Shown: positions 23,489 to 32,900 of the stretch, piece after piece | Numbering within the stretch: the first letter of the stretch is position 1 | Layout: the number at the start of each line of letters is the position of its first letter | NCBI GenBank assembly: GCA_026708085.1 | Contig: JAPOVP010000182.1 | Location: 1-51,640 of the forward strand | Source: Caldilineaceae bacterium | Lineage (GTDB): Bacteria; Chloroflexota; Anaerolineae; Caldilineales; Caldilineaceae | Reading direction: 5' to 3' | DNA length: 51,640 bases | Notes under the pieces: model-generated | What the model was told of the DNA's origin: nothing | What the model saw: only the letters and a program-made list of their open reading frames with translations | The model's database searches: none | Made by a program: the position numbers and the translations under genes

Positions 23489-24523
23489 ATGCATAAGGCA
23501 GGAATCGCCGGCGCAACAGGCTATATCGGGTATGAGCTGATCACACTGATTCACCGGCATCCGGAACTTGAGGTGGGCTGGCTGACGAGCGAGCGCAATG
23601 CGGGCAAGCGGTTCGACCAGATCTTCAGCACGCCCTGGGACTATTCGCTGATCAACCTGGAGAGTGCTTATTTGCGCACAGATGAGGTGGATGTCGTCTT
23701 TCTGTGCCTGCCGCATGCGGAGTCGATGGAGGCGGTGAAACGCTTTTACGCGGAGGGCGTGCGCGTGATCGACCTGAGCGCCGACTTTCGTCTGAAGGAC
23801 GTCGACGTCTATAAGCGCTGGTACGGCATCGACCACACTGTGCCGGAGCTTTGCGCCGAGGCCCGATACGGCCTGTGCGAGCTGTACCGCAGCGAACTGG
23901 ACGGCGCGCAGCTGATCGCCAACCCCGGCTGTTATCCCACGAGCGTCAATCTGGGCCTGTACCCGCTGGCCAAGGCGGGGTGGCTGGGAGAACGGGTGAT
24001 CATCGACAGCATGAGCGGGGTATCGGGGGCGGGCCGCAAGACGAATCTGACCTACCAGTTCGTTGAGGCCAACGAAAACATTACGCCTTACAACGTTGGC
24101 CACCGTCACCGGCACATCGCGGAGATGGAACAGGTGTTGGGCGCGGCCAACGGAGGGAAGCGCGGCCACAGGTTTCTCTTCACGCCCCATCTTGTGCCAC
24201 TGAACCGGGGCATCCTGAGTACGATGTACGTGGACGTGCCGGCCGGCGTGACCGAGGAAAGTATCCGCGAGCTTTACGCGGAGAACTACGCGGGTGAGCC
24301 GTTTATCCATCTGCTGCCCGCGGGTACGCAGGCCAGCGTGGCCCACACGGCGGGCACAAATCGCTGCGCGATCGGCATCACGCCGGCTGACCCATTGCTG
24401 CCGGATGGGAGCGAATATGTCATCACGGCCTCGATCGATAATCTGATCAAAGGCGGCAGCGGGCAGGCGGTCCAGAACTACAACATCGCGGTGGGGCTGG
24501 ACGAGACGGCGGGATTGCAGTAG
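23489..24523 (+). CDS. argC: N-acetyl-gamma-glutamyl-phosphate reductase
   Basis: 344 aa. It makes N-acetylglutamate semialdehyde from the ArgB product with NADPH. The N-terminal nucleotide-binding motif is AGATGYIGYELI; the catalytic Cys lies in ANPGCYPTS (about residue 151); GHRHRHIAEMEQ and 'TPHLVPLNRGILST' are also conserved. Length is normal. The start ATG has GAGAGGGAGAGAG upstream. It is the first structural gene of the arginine operon. Confidence 0.96.
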   Translation: MHKAGIAGATGYIGYELITLIHRHPELEVGWLTSERNAGKRFDQIFSTPWDYSLINLESAYLRTDEVDVVFLCLPHAESMEAVKRFYAEGVRVIDLSADFRLKDVDVYKRWYGIDHTVPELCAEARYGLCELYRSELDGAQLIANPGCYPTSVNLGLYPLAKAGWLGERVIIDSMSGVSGAGRKTNLTYQFVEANENITPYNVGHRHRHIAEMEQVLGAANGGKRGHRFLFTPHLVPLNRGILSTMYVDVPAGVTEESIRELYAENYAGEPFIHLLPAGTQASVAHTAGTNRCAIGITPADPLLPDGSEYVITASIDNLIKGGSGQAVQNYNIAVGLDETAGLQ

Positions 24524-24625
24524 GTGCCATTCCGGGTCGTCGGCAGGTCTCAGTTTCCGGCATCGGCACACAGCCCTTAAAGATGGAATTACCAGGAGAC
24601 GGTAAGCTGCCAACGGCTGGGTTGC

Positions 24626-25423
24626 ATGTCCCTGGGGCAGGCGGAATCGGGCCAGGCGTTGAGCGAGCAAGATAGCATCACATACCTAGAAGGCAAGATC
24701 TCGGTGGCGGCGGCCCTGCGTTCTCCGTATCGCGCGGTGCACCGTGTGCTGCTGCGGGCAGACCGGCAGGACCGGACAGCGCGCTGGCTGCAACACCGGG
24801 CGCGAGAGGCCGATGTGCCGGTGGTCCAGGTCGACGCTGCGGAAATCAACGCCGTTACCCAGGGCAACACCCACGGCGGCATTGCGGCAGAGGCAGGGCA
24901 GCGGCAGTTTGTCAGCCTGGAAGCGTTGCTGCCGCGTGGGAATGACCCGGCATTTGTAGTGATGCTGGACGGCATCGAAGACCCGTTCAACTTCGGTCAG
25001 GCGCTGCGGGCACTGTACGCGCTGGGTGCGCACGGTGTGGCATTGCGGCCGCGTAACTGGATGAGCGCGGCGGCGACGGTGGCGCGGGCCTCGGCGGGCG
25101 CGTCGGAGCTGATGCCGATGGCGGTGGCGGAGACAGTTGCGGAGGCGGCGGAATTTTACCGGGGGCGGGGGCTGACGGTGGCCTGCGCGCAGAAGGAGGA
25201 CGCGCTGCCGATGGATGAGGCCGATCTGACCACTCCGCTGTTTTTGCTGGTAGGCGGGGAAAAGCGTGGTGTTACGCGGTCGTTTACGAAGCAGGCCGAC
25301 CTACGCCTGCAGGTCCCGTACGACCGTGTCGGTTACGAACCGTCTCTGGGCACGACTGCGGCGGCGGCGGCGCTGGCATACGAGGTAATGCGGCAGAGAA
25401 AGCATGCGCGGCGCACAGTGTGA
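24626..25423 (+). CDS. TrmH/SpoU-family RNA 2'-O-methyltransferase
   Basis: 265 aa with the SPOUT fold. The N-terminal substrate-binding part (about residues 15-95) precedes the three SpoU motifs: DGIEDPFNFGQALR (compare DGVTDPHNLGAILR), LLVGGEKRGVT, and the knot-forming 'GYEPSLGTTAAAAALAYE', in which the usual SLNVSVA is altered. It probably methylates a ribose in rRNA or tRNA; the target is not known. It lies between argC and argB in the same direction, an odd partner for an amino acid operon. The start is uncertain because no good ribosome site precedes the ATG. Confidence 0.85.
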   Translation: MSLGQAESGQALSEQDSITYLEGKISVAAALRSPYRAVHRVLLRADRQDRTARWLQHRAREADVPVVQVDAAEINAVTQGNTHGGIAAEAGQRQFVSLEALLPRGNDPAFVVMLDGIEDPFNFGQALRALYALGAHGVALRPRNWMSAAATVARASAGASELMPMAVAETVAEAAEFYRGRGLTVACAQKEDALPMDEADLTTPLFLLVGGEKRGVTRSFTKQADLRLQVPYDRVGYEPSLGTTAAAAALAYEVMRQRKHARRTV

Positions 25424-25486
25424 AGGCTGCGCCCGTCCGCTCTTCATGCGGGCATCTGTGTTCCAACCACGGCACGAGGCAACTTT

Positions 25487-26320
25487 ATGAACCGGAGCGA
25501 ATCCGACACGCTTACCGTTAACCTGAAGCAGGAAAAGGGCCGCCACGTCGTCATCCTCAAGATTGGCGGAAATGAACTGGACGACGAAGCCTTTCTTTTT
25601 GGCCTGGTTCAGGCGGTCAAGAGTCTGCAGCAAGACGGCAAGAGTCCGATTGTCGTGCATGGGGGCGGCAAGACGATCGCCGACTTTCAGAAGCGGCTGG
25701 GGCTGGAGCCCCGCTTTATCGAGGGGCTGCGGGTTACGGATGAGCAGAGTCTGGACGTAGCGGAGATGGTGCTCAGCGGGCTGATGAACAAGCGGATCGT
25801 GCGCCAGTTTGTGAACGAGGATGTGCGGGCCATCGGCATCAGCGGGGTGGACGACGGCACGGTCTTTGTGGAGAAGATGTGGCATCCGCAGGGCGACCTG
25901 GGCCGTGTGGGCGAGGTGCAGGACGTTGACACAGGGCTGCTGACGACGCTTTTGGAGGCAGCTATCGTGCCGGTGATCAGCCCGATCAGTGTGGGCGCAT
26001 TCGACGGCCTCAGCTATAACGTCAACGCCGACCACGTGGCGGCGGCGATTGCGGCGGCAATGGGCGCGATCAAGCTGATCTTTGTCAGCAACGTGCCCGG
26101 CGTTCTGATCGCCGGGCGGGTCGTGCGGGGCATCACCGCGGACCAGTGTGAAGAGTGGATCGCCGAGGGGAGCATCAGCGGCGGCATGGTGCCGAAGGTG
26201 AGGAGCGCGGTCGACGCGGTCAGGCGCGGCGTTACGCAGGCGGTCATCACGAATCTGGCCGGTGTGCAGGAGGATGGGGGGACGGGAATTATTGGAACGG
26301 CGGACGTCAGTAGTCAGTAG
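25487..26320 (+). CDS. argB: Acetylglutamate kinase
   Basis: 277 aa, amino-acid kinase family; phosphorylates N-acetylglutamate. Motifs are VVILKIGGNEL (ATP-phosphate lysine), VVHGGGKTI, GLRVTDEQSLDV (substrate binding) and ISPISVGAFDGLSYNVNAD. The lack of a long N-terminal helix extension argues against the arginine-sensitive hexameric form, so control may rest on transcription. It is in the arg operon, 63 bp after the RNA methyltransferase gene. Confidence 0.95.
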   Translation: MNRSESDTLTVNLKQEKGRHVVILKIGGNELDDEAFLFGLVQAVKSLQQDGKSPIVVHGGGKTIADFQKRLGLEPRFIEGLRVTDEQSLDVAEMVLSGLMNKRIVRQFVNEDVRAIGISGVDDGTVFVEKMWHPQGDLGRVGEVQDVDTGLLTTLLEAAIVPVISPISVGAFDGLSYNVNADHVAAAIAAAMGAIKLIFVSNVPGVLIAGRVVRGITADQCEEWIAEGSISGGMVPKVRSAVDAVRRGVTQAVITNLAGVQEDGGTGIIGTADVSSQ

Positions 26321-26341
26321 TCAGTGGTCAGTGGTCAGTGA
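26308..26341. repeat. TCAGTGG-type heptamer repeat
   Basis: About five degenerate tandem units beginning at the last codons of argB and extending past its stop; the same family as at 60-102. Confidence 0.75.
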
Positions 26342-26466
26342 CCCTGTGTGCGGGCGGTTTTGGAGTATGGGAGAGTGAAAAGACGCTTGGCTTGCCTCAA
26401 TTTTGGAGGCGGATGGAGAAAGGCTGAGTGGTTTACGAATAAAACAGGACCCTTCAGGAGGAAAAA

Positions 26467-27654
26467 GTGAACGCAGAGGAAATCATTCAGGCCGAAAAGG
26501 ATTACGTGCTTGGCGTTTTCGGGCGGCCGCCGTTTGTGCTGACAGGGGGCGAGGGCTGCACGGTGTATGACAGCACGGGCAAGGCCTATCTGGACCTGGT
26601 GGCCGGAATCGCGGTGAACGTGCTCGGCTACAACGATGCGGAGGTGGAAGAGGCGATCAAGGAGGCCGCGTCCTCCGGGCTGTACCACACGAGCAACCTG
26701 TATCACACGGAGCCGCACACGCGACTGGCGAAGAAGCTGTGCGAGTCCAGTTTTGCCGACAAGGTGCATTTCTGCCTGTGCGGGGCGAGCGCAAACGAAG
26801 GCGCGTTCAAGTTCGCGCGGCGGTATGCCCGCGAGCACGGCCACGAGGACAAGTATGAGATTCTGGCCTTCAGCGACGCCTTCCACGGGCGGCTGTTCGG
26901 GGCGCTGGCGGCTACGCCGCGTGAGAAGTACCAGGAGCCGTTCGAGCCGCTGATGCCGGGCGTGCGCTTCGCCACGTTTAACGACCTGGATGAGGCGCGT
27001 GCGCAGATGAGCGACAAGGTGTGCGCGATTATCGTCGAGCCGATCCAGGGTGAAGGCGGCATCAATCCAGCCACGCCGGAGTTTCTGCAGGGGTTGCGGG
27101 ACCTGGCGGACGAGTACGGCGCGCTGCTGATCTTTGACGAGGTGCAGTGCGGCCTGGGGCGCAGCGGCGACCTGTGGGCCTATCAGGGCTATGGCGTGGA
27201 GCCGGACCTGATGAGCGCGGCCAAGCCGCTGGCGGGCGGCCTGCCGATCGGCGCGATCATGATGAAGCAGAAGGTGGCGGATACGATCCATGCGGGCGAC
27301 CATGCCAGCACCTTTGCCGGCAACCCGTTCACCACGCACGTGGCCTCCACAGTTGTGGACCGGGTGTCGAATTCGGAGTTTCTGGCCGACGTGAAGGAGA
27401 AGGGCGAGTATCTGATGGAGCTGCTGGCCGAGCTGAACAGCCCGCATATTCTGGAGATCCGGGGCAGAGGCCTGATCGTGGGCATCGAGCTGGACATCGA
27501 GGCCGGGCCGCTTATGGAGAAGGGGTACGAAGCGGGACTGCTGCTGTTGAGCGCGGGCGATAAGATTTTGCGCTTTGTGCCGCCGCTGACGATCAGTAAA
27601 GAGGAGCTGGCCCAAGCGGTGTCGAAGCTGGGCGGGATCCTGCAAGAGGTTTAG
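26467..27654 (+). CDS. argD: Acetylornithine aminotransferase
   Basis: 395 aa, class III PLP aminotransferase. It starts at GTG, six bases after GGAGGAAA. Features are 'YNDAEVEEAIKEA', the 'FCLCGASANEGAFKFARRYA' glycine-loop region, LIFDEVQCGLGRSGDLWAYQ, and the PLP lysine in SAAKPLAGGLPIGA. Length and order fit ArgD; it may also serve lysine synthesis (DapC activity). It is in the arg operon. Confidence 0.94.
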   Translation: MNAEEIIQAEKDYVLGVFGRPPFVLTGGEGCTVYDSTGKAYLDLVAGIAVNVLGYNDAEVEEAIKEAASSGLYHTSNLYHTEPHTRLAKKLCESSFADKVHFCLCGASANEGAFKFARRYAREHGHEDKYEILAFSDAFHGRLFGALAATPREKYQEPFEPLMPGVRFATFNDLDEARAQMSDKVCAIIVEPIQGEGGINPATPEFLQGLRDLADEYGALLIFDEVQCGLGRSGDLWAYQGYGVEPDLMSAAKPLAGGLPIGAIMMKQKVADTIHAGDHASTFAGNPFTTHVASTVVDRVSNSEFLADVKEKGEYLMELLAELNSPHILEIRGRGLIVGIELDIEAGPLMEKGYEAGLLLLSAGDKILRFVPPLTISKEELAQAVSKLGGILQEV

Positions 27655-27656
27655 CA

Positions 27657-27681
27657 GTGGTTAGTGGTCAGTGGTCAGTGA
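27657..27681. repeat. TCAGTGG-type heptamer repeat
   Basis: Three units directly after the argD stop codon; the same family as at 60-102 and 26308. Confidence 0.7.
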
Positions 27682-27724
27682 ACTTTGCTGATAGTGAAGT
27701 TGCTGGCCGCTGGCAGCCGGGGTT

Positions 27725-28366
27725 ATGGACGAGATCCGCATAGAGCCGGCGGCTGAAGAAGATATTGGTGACATTGCTGCGCTAGTCAATGGTTTTGCGG
27801 CGGAGAACGTGATGCTGCCGCGCACTGAGGAGAGTATTCTGCAGTCGCTGCCGGACTGGCTGGTGGCCATGGGAGACGGTACTCAGTTGCTGGGATGCGG
27901 CTCTCTGGTGGCCTTGACCGAGCAGCTGGTGGAGATACGCTCGCTGGCGGTGGCGCAGGCGGGGCAGGGCAAGGGGATTGGCCGGCGGATCGTGGAGGAG
28001 CTGGTGCAGATGGCGACGGCTCGCGGGTACGCCCAGATCTGTGCGCTCACCCTGGAGGAAGGGTTCTTCGAGAAGCTCGGGTTTGAGGTTGTGGACCGCT
28101 GGAGCATCAGCCCCAAGCTTTGGCAGGACTGCATCTACTGCCCCAAGTTCCACCACTGTGATGAGGTGGCGGTGGCGCGCAGTCTGACCGACAGCCCCAT
28201 CAGTCAGGTCCAGACTGCTGCCTCGCCACTGCTCAAATGGCAGTCGTGGCAGCCTCTGAAGCTGGCGTACAGGCACTCAAACAGCGAACCAGGAACGCAA
28301 GGAACTGTGAACCGCAATCCGATTCAGTTGCAAGGGAACACGCCGTCCGAGGAGGAAGCGCAGTGA
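27725..28366 (+). CDS. GNAT N-acetyltransferase, probable N-acetylglutamate synthase
   Basis: 213 aa. A single GNAT domain (about residues 3-150) with the acetyl-CoA loop QAGQGKGIGRRIVEEL and the ArgA-type ending 'FFEKLGFEVVDRWSISPKLWQDCIYCPKFHHCDEVA', shown here only to identify the type by its Cys-x-x-Cys-P-like pattern. Short stand-alone GNAT synthases of this kind make N-acetylglutamate in organisms without a fused ArgA. About 60 residues at the C-terminus are low-similarity tail. Its stop overlaps the carA start (GTGA), so the two are coupled. The role fits the operon, which has no argJ or argA. Confidence 0.82.
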   Translation: MDEIRIEPAAEEDIGDIAALVNGFAAENVMLPRTEESILQSLPDWLVAMGDGTQLLGCGSLVALTEQLVEIRSLAVAQAGQGKGIGRRIVEELVQMATARGYAQICALTLEEGFFEKLGFEVVDRWSISPKLWQDCIYCPKFHHCDEVAVARSLTDSPISQVQTAASPLLKWQSWQPLKLAYRHSNSEPGTQGTVNRNPIQLQGNTPSEEEAQ

Positions 28367-29577
28367 GGGCCTTGCTTGCCCTGGCCAATGGCCGGGTCTT
28401 CGAGGGTGAAGGCTTCGGCGCCCGGACGACGGTGGTGGGGGAGGTTGTCTTCAATACCAGTCTGACCGGGTACCAGGAGGTGTTGACCGATCCGTCCTAT
28501 CGCGGCCAGATGGTGTGTATGACCGTGCCCCACGTGGGCAATACGGGCGTGAACCGCGAGGACGTGGAGAGCGACCGGCCGCAGGTGACGGCGTTCATCG
28601 TGCGCGAGGTCAGCCCGGTTGTGTCGAACTGGCGCGCGAATGAGAACCTGGGGCGCTATCTTGAGCGGCATGGTATACCGGGCATCAGCCAGGTGGATAC
28701 GCGGGCGTTGACGCGGCTGCTGCGTGAGGAGGGCGTGCTGCACGGCGCGCTGTGCACCGACGGCAGCCGCACAGAGGAGGCGCTGATCGAGCTAGCGCGC
28801 GGCTGGGAGGGGCTGGACGGCCGCGACCTCGTGCAGGAGGTGACGTGTGAGGAGCCGTTCTACTGGAGCGCCGAGACGGAGGGCGAATGGACGCCGGTGG
28901 CTTCGGGAAAAGTTGCGTCCGGACCGTGGGAGGAGGAGATCGAGCAGGCCTCGCCGCTAGTGGTCGCCTATGATTTCGGGATGAAGCACAACATATTGCG
29001 GCGGCTGGCCAGCCACAATCTGCGGGTGGCGGTTGTGCCGGCGGATACGCCGGCGCAGGAGGTACTGGACCTGGACCCTGACGGAATCTTTCTCAGCAAC
29101 GGGCCGGGCGACCCGGCCGGGGTGCCGTACGCTGCCAGTGCGGTTGCGAAGCTACTTGAGAGCGAGCGGCCGATGTTCGGCATCTGCCTGGGGCATCAAA
29201 TCATCGGCCTGGCGCTGGGGGCGGAGACGTTCAAGCTGAAGTTCGGTCACCATGGCGGCAACCAGCCGGTCAGCGACGTGGACAGCTCGAACATCCAGAT
29301 CACGGCGCAGAACCATAATTACGCGGTCGACCAGGAGACGCTGCCCGCCAACGTGGAAGTCACGCATCTCAATCTGAATGACGGCACGCTGGAGGGGATG
29401 CGGCTCACCGACCGGCCCGTTTTCTGCGTGCAGTATCACCCGGAGGCCAGCCCCGGCCCCCACGACGCCGATCTGCTCTTCGCGCGCTTTGCGCAGACGG
29501 TGCACCGGTTCCACGCGGACAGAGGGAAAGCAGGCGTTGAGGAGCCGGTTGTTGGCGGTCATTCGCCCGGCAGCTGA
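28363..29577 (+). CDS. carA: Carbamoyl-phosphate synthase small subunit
   Basis: 404 aa, the glutamine amidotransferase half that feeds ammonia to CarB. The N-terminal domain has 'FGARTTVVGEVVFNTS' and TGYQEVLTDPSY. The GATase domain has 'LSNGPGDPA', the nucleophile Cys in FGICLGHQI, and QYHPEASPGP. The start GTG at 28363 is preferred over an upstream in-frame ATG because GAGGAGGAAG lies just before it and it overlaps the GNAT stop. carB is not in the window. Linking carA to arg genes suggests the carbamoyl phosphate is meant for citrulline. Confidence 0.95.
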   Translation: MRALLALANGRVFEGEGFGARTTVVGEVVFNTSLTGYQEVLTDPSYRGQMVCMTVPHVGNTGVNREDVESDRPQVTAFIVREVSPVVSNWRANENLGRYLERHGIPGISQVDTRALTRLLREEGVLHGALCTDGSRTEEALIELARGWEGLDGRDLVQEVTCEEPFYWSAETEGEWTPVASGKVASGPWEEEIEQASPLVVAYDFGMKHNILRRLASHNLRVAVVPADTPAQEVLDLDPDGIFLSNGPGDPAGVPYAASAVAKLLESERPMFGICLGHQIIGLALGAETFKLKFGHHGGNQPVSDVDSSNIQITAQNHNYAVDQETLPANVEVTHLNLNDGTLEGMRLTDRPVFCVQYHPEASPGPHDADLLFARFAQTVHRFHADRGKAGVEEPVVGGHSPGS

Positions 29578-29595
29578 AAACTGATTGAACAAGAA

Positions 29596-29642
29596 CGGAT
29601 TGATCCGCGAAGTCACGCGAAGGGCCGCGAAGAACACCAGAG
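29596..29642 (+). repeat. Single copy of the CCGCGAAG-type repeat
   Basis: GATCCGCGAAGTCACGCGAAG followed by a CGCGAAGAACACC end; a stray copy of the unit arrayed at 50022-50277. Confidence 0.75.
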
Positions 29643-29737
29643 GCGTATCGTGTTTTGTTTGTGTGACGGCGCGGCCCTGCGCGGACCAGCCGCACTCTGC
29701 TTCCGAAGGTCGCTGTTCAGACTGACGTCAACGGGCC

Positions 29738-30985
29738 CTAGTCCTCTGACTCACCGCTTTGGGTCAGGGTGCCCGATTCGATCAGGTGGGTCAACAGTTT
29801 CCTGCGGCTTTCTTCACGCCTCTCCTCGGGCGACATGCTTTCCCATCTCTCTCGCTCCTTTAGTCGTCTCTCTTTCTCCTCAGGATCGATGCTGAAGGGG
29901 TCGCTCAGTCCGTTTGCCTGAACTACCTCCATATCGGAGGGGATGTCCAGGGCGACGGCCTCCATCACTTCGGCGGCGGCAAAGACTGGGCTTTGTGTGC
30001 GCAGGGCGAGGGCAATCGCGTCACTAGGCCGCGCATCGATTGTGAAGCTATCATCGTCGCGCTGAGCGTGCACGGTCGCGAAGAATGTTTCCTTCTCCAA
30101 CGCGGATACCGCCACCGATTCGATGTGAACACCGGCCTTGCCCAGCAAGTCTGCCATGAAGCTGAACGTCATCGGTCGGTGAAGCTTCTTCCCTCGCAAG
30201 CTGAGTTCGATATCGTCCGCCTCGAAAGGGCCAATCCAGATCGCGAGCAGGCGACGCCTGCTTTCATCTGTAAGAATCAGTATTCGGTGATCTTTTTCCT
30301 GGTCTGGCACTACGATGCCGAGTACATTCACGGGGATCATCAGTTTGCTCCTGGTCTGTTGGACAGCGGCAGGTCTTTGTTGCCATTCGGTAAAGGTCGA
30401 ACGCAGCTGGTCACGCAGCTTGCGGCGGGACTTGTGCAGACGCCCTTTGACGGCGGGCACGCTGATCTGGAGGAGAGCAGCGGTCTCGCGCACGCTCAGC
30501 TGCTCGAAGTAGTAGAGAAGGACGGCATCCCGGTTGGCCGGTGACAGCTGTGCGATGGCCGCCAGGATGAGGCGGTGGGTCTCTCTGGCCTCCGCGGCTT
30601 CGTGGGGTTGCGGGGCGGAGTCGGGAAACGGCAGCGAATCGAAGCTGCGCCCGCCGCTGAGCAGCTCGAGCGATAGTGTTTCCACCCGCGGTCTGCGCAG
30701 ATAGTTTTTGCACAGATTGACGACGATGGCACACAGCCAGGCGCGAAAGCTGGATGGCTTGCGCAAGCGATCCAGCGAGAGATAGGCATGCAGGACGGCT
30801 TCCTGGGTCAACTCCAGGCCCCGCTCGCGGTCACCGACGATGCGAATCGCCAGGGAGAGTGCGACGGGCTGATGGCGCAGTATGAGTTGATCAAATGCCT
30901 GCCGCTCACCCTTTTGGGCGCGGCGCACAAGTTCGCCGTCGGTCATGGATATCGTCAGCGGTTGTTCGTTTCGGCCATGTTTCAA
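29738..30985 (-). CDS. ECF sigma factor fused to a bifunctional nuclease (DUF151) domain
   Basis: 415 aa. Residues about 15-100 are sigma region 2 (GELVRRAQKGERQAFDQL, LTQEAVLHAYLSL) and 135-195 are sigma region 4 (LSPANRDAVLLYYFEQLSV; HTH 'RETAALLQISVPAVKGRLH'). Residues about 215-350 are a BFN domain: 'RRLLAIWIGPFEADDIEL' and 'IDARPSDAIALALRTQSPVF'. A charged, probably helical tail ends the protein. BFN domains are described as having DNase and RNase activity in plants and occur in bacteria without a clear role. The start at 30985 is TTG with AGGTGG upstream; an ATG at 30946 is possible. No anti-sigma gene is adjacent. Confidence 0.9.
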   Translation of the reverse strand: MKHGRNEQPLTISMTDGELVRRAQKGERQAFDQLILRHQPVALSLAIRIVGDRERGLELTQEAVLHAYLSLDRLRKPSSFRAWLCAIVVNLCKNYLRRPRVETLSLELLSGGRSFDSLPFPDSAPQPHEAAEARETHRLILAAIAQLSPANRDAVLLYYFEQLSVRETAALLQISVPAVKGRLHKSRRKLRDQLRSTFTEWQQRPAAVQQTRSKLMIPVNVLGIVVPDQEKDHRILILTDESRRRLLAIWIGPFEADDIELSLRGKKLHRPMTFSFMADLLGKAGVHIESVAVSALEKETFFATVHAQRDDDSFTIDARPSDAIALALRTQSPVFAAAEVMEAVALDIPSDMEVVQANGLSDPFSIDPEEKERRLKERERWESMSPEERREESRRKLLTHLIESGTLTQSGESED

Positions 30986-31208
30986 CTGTCTTCCACCTGT
31001 AGTTTAGTGGTATACTTCCGACAGATGGTTACCACGCGCTCATTTGACGAACCAGTTGCGCATTAAACGAGGCCGGTGGGAACGTTTTCCTGCCCACCCT
31101 CGTTTCTTCTGAACATCATACTCTTGTTCTTCTGGTCTGGTACCCCGCCTCGGCGCTGACAAAACAAATCGGTAGCGCATTTCACACTTCGCGCAGGAGT
31201 AAGCCCGG

Positions 31209-32879
31209 ATGAAGACCGATAATCCCCTTTCAGGAACCACCCGCCGGCTTGTCGTCCAACACTTCACTCCAATTCGGTTCAGTCTTCTGGCTCTGATCGT
31301 GCTCGTGTTCGGTGCCTGTACGCCGACGGGGTATACCCCGCAGGTCGGTGTGCCGACGCGGGCGGTTGCCGAGAGGGCGAGCGGTGAACCGGCTATTTCC
31401 ATTGCGCCAACCTCGGGCTCCGCCGGCGTTTATGTACAGGTTACCGGCGAAAACTGGCCAGAGGGCAGCCTGGTCTTGATCGCGCTGCGCGATGATCGCG
31501 GCCGCAGCGGTATCCTGGCTGCCAGCACTGCGGACACTGCCGGCACGATCAGCACCGGTTTCCTGTATCCGATCAGCCCGCGCTGGCTGGCAGCGGGCGC
31601 GCATACCGTGCTTGCATACACGTCCGATGGCCGGCACGAGGCGACCGCGCTCTTCCAGACCGGCGACGACGTCGAGGTGACGGCAACGACGGAAACAACG
31701 GCGGCGCAGCAGGAGGATACGGCAACATCCACGCCAACGGGTGCGCCAACGGTTACTCCAACGCCTACTCCATCGGCGACAGCGACGACAACGCCTGTGC
31801 CCACGCCGACTCCGCTTATCATCACCGACTGGCGCGGCGACTACTGGAACAATCCAAACCAGTCGGGACCGGCGCTGCTCACACGCAACGATCTTGTGAT
31901 CTTCTTCAATTGGGGCGAGGGAACGGCTGCCAGCGGCTTGGGCGTGGACCATTTCAGCGCTCGCTGGACTCGGACACTCAACTTCGATGCCGGAATCTAT
32001 CGCTTTAACATCGAAGTCGACGACGGCTTCCGCCTCTACATCGACAATGCTCTCGTATTGGATGAGTGGGAAGAGGGCGCCGCACGTACTTACACGGTTG
32101 ACGTCCCTCTCAGTACAGGGTTTCACACCATCCAGGTGGACTACTTCGAGCGCACGGGCGTGGCGCTGATGCGATTCTGGTGGGAGCGCAACGACACGTT
32201 CAGCGGCTGGAAGGGTGAGTACTTCGGCAACCGAGAGCTTCAGGGAAATCCAGTGTTGGTGCGGGACGAACCGCAGATCGATTTCAACTGGGGCGAGGGC
32301 AGACCTGCGGCCAACCTGCCCGCGGACCATTTTTCGGCCCGCTGGCAGCGGCGCGTCTCATTTGAACCCGGCACGTACCGCTTCTTCCTGCGGATAGATG
32401 ACGGCGCCCGCGTCTACCTGGACAGTCAACTGATTCTCGACGAATGGAGGGATGGCGCCGACCGTACAGTCAATGTCGACGTGACGCTGCCGGCCGGTGA
32501 GCGCGCCCTCCAGGTCGAATTCTTTGAGAGTTCGGGCGTGGCACGCGTCGGCTTCTGGTGGCAGCTGGCGCCAACGGCTACGCCTACACCAACAGAAACA
32601 GCAACGCTCACACCGACCGCGGAGCCGGTTGCCACTGAGACGCCGGTGCCGACCAATACGCCGGAACCGGTTCCCACGGAGACACCGACGCCCACGCCGA
32701 CCGCGGAGCCGGAACCGGTGGCCACTGAGACGCCGGTGCCGACTAATACGCCAGAACCGGTTCCCACGGAGACACCGGCGCCCACGGATAGTGCGTCGGA
32801 CCCGGCGCCCGATCCAGGCGATGGGGAGGAGGAACCGACGGCAACGCCAACGGCGACGGAAGAGTCTCAGTCCGGATAG
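31209..32879 (+). CDS. Secreted lipoprotein with two PA14 domains and Thr/Pro-rich spacers
   Basis: 556 aa. A signal peptide ends at lipobox VFGAC (Cys37). Residues about 60-150 form an Ig-like or IPT-like beta domain (APTSGSAGVYVQVTGENW). A Thr/Pro-rich linker follows (160-203), then two PA14 domains (about 207-330 and 333-455), each with the 'ADHFSARW' and 'DDG.r.Y.D..L.LDEW' patterns. The tail is a Thr/Pro/Glu repeat region encoded by a near-exact duplicated segment. PA14 domains usually bind carbohydrate or support adhesion. It is probably anchored outside the cell. Ligand unknown. Confidence 0.88.
   Translation: MKTDNPLSGTTRRLVVQHFTPIRFSLLALIVLVFGACTPTGYTPQVGVPTRAVAERASGEPAISIAPTSGSAGVYVQVTGENWPEGSLVLIALRDDRGRSGILAASTADTAGTISTGFLYPISPRWLAAGAHTVLAYTSDGRHEATALFQTGDDVEVTATTETTAAQQEDTATSTPTGAPTVTPTPTPSATATTTPVPTPTPLIITDWRGDYWNNPNQSGPALLTRNDLVIFFNWGEGTAASGLGVDHFSARWTRTLNFDAGIYRFNIEVDDGFRLYIDNALVLDEWEEGAARTYTVDVPLSTGFHTIQVDYFERTGVALMRFWWERNDTFSGWKGEYFGNRELQGNPVLVRDEPQIDFNWGEGRPAANLPADHFSARWQRRVSFEPGTYRFFLRIDDGARVYLDSQLILDEWRDGADRTVNVDVTLPAGERALQVEFFESSGVARVGFWWQLAPTATPTPTETATLTPTAEPVATETPVPTNTPEPVPTETPTPTPTAEPEPVATETPVPTNTPEPVPTETPAPTDSASDPAPDPGDGEEEPTATPTATEESQSG
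32625..32790 (+). repeat. Direct repeat encoding the Pro/Thr-rich lipoprotein tail
   Basis: Two nearly identical copies of about 70-80 bp encoding ATETPVPTNTPEPVPTETP, one after the other; likely to vary in copy number. Confidence 0.75.
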
Positions 32880-32900
32880 TGACGGAGGAGGGCCAACATC

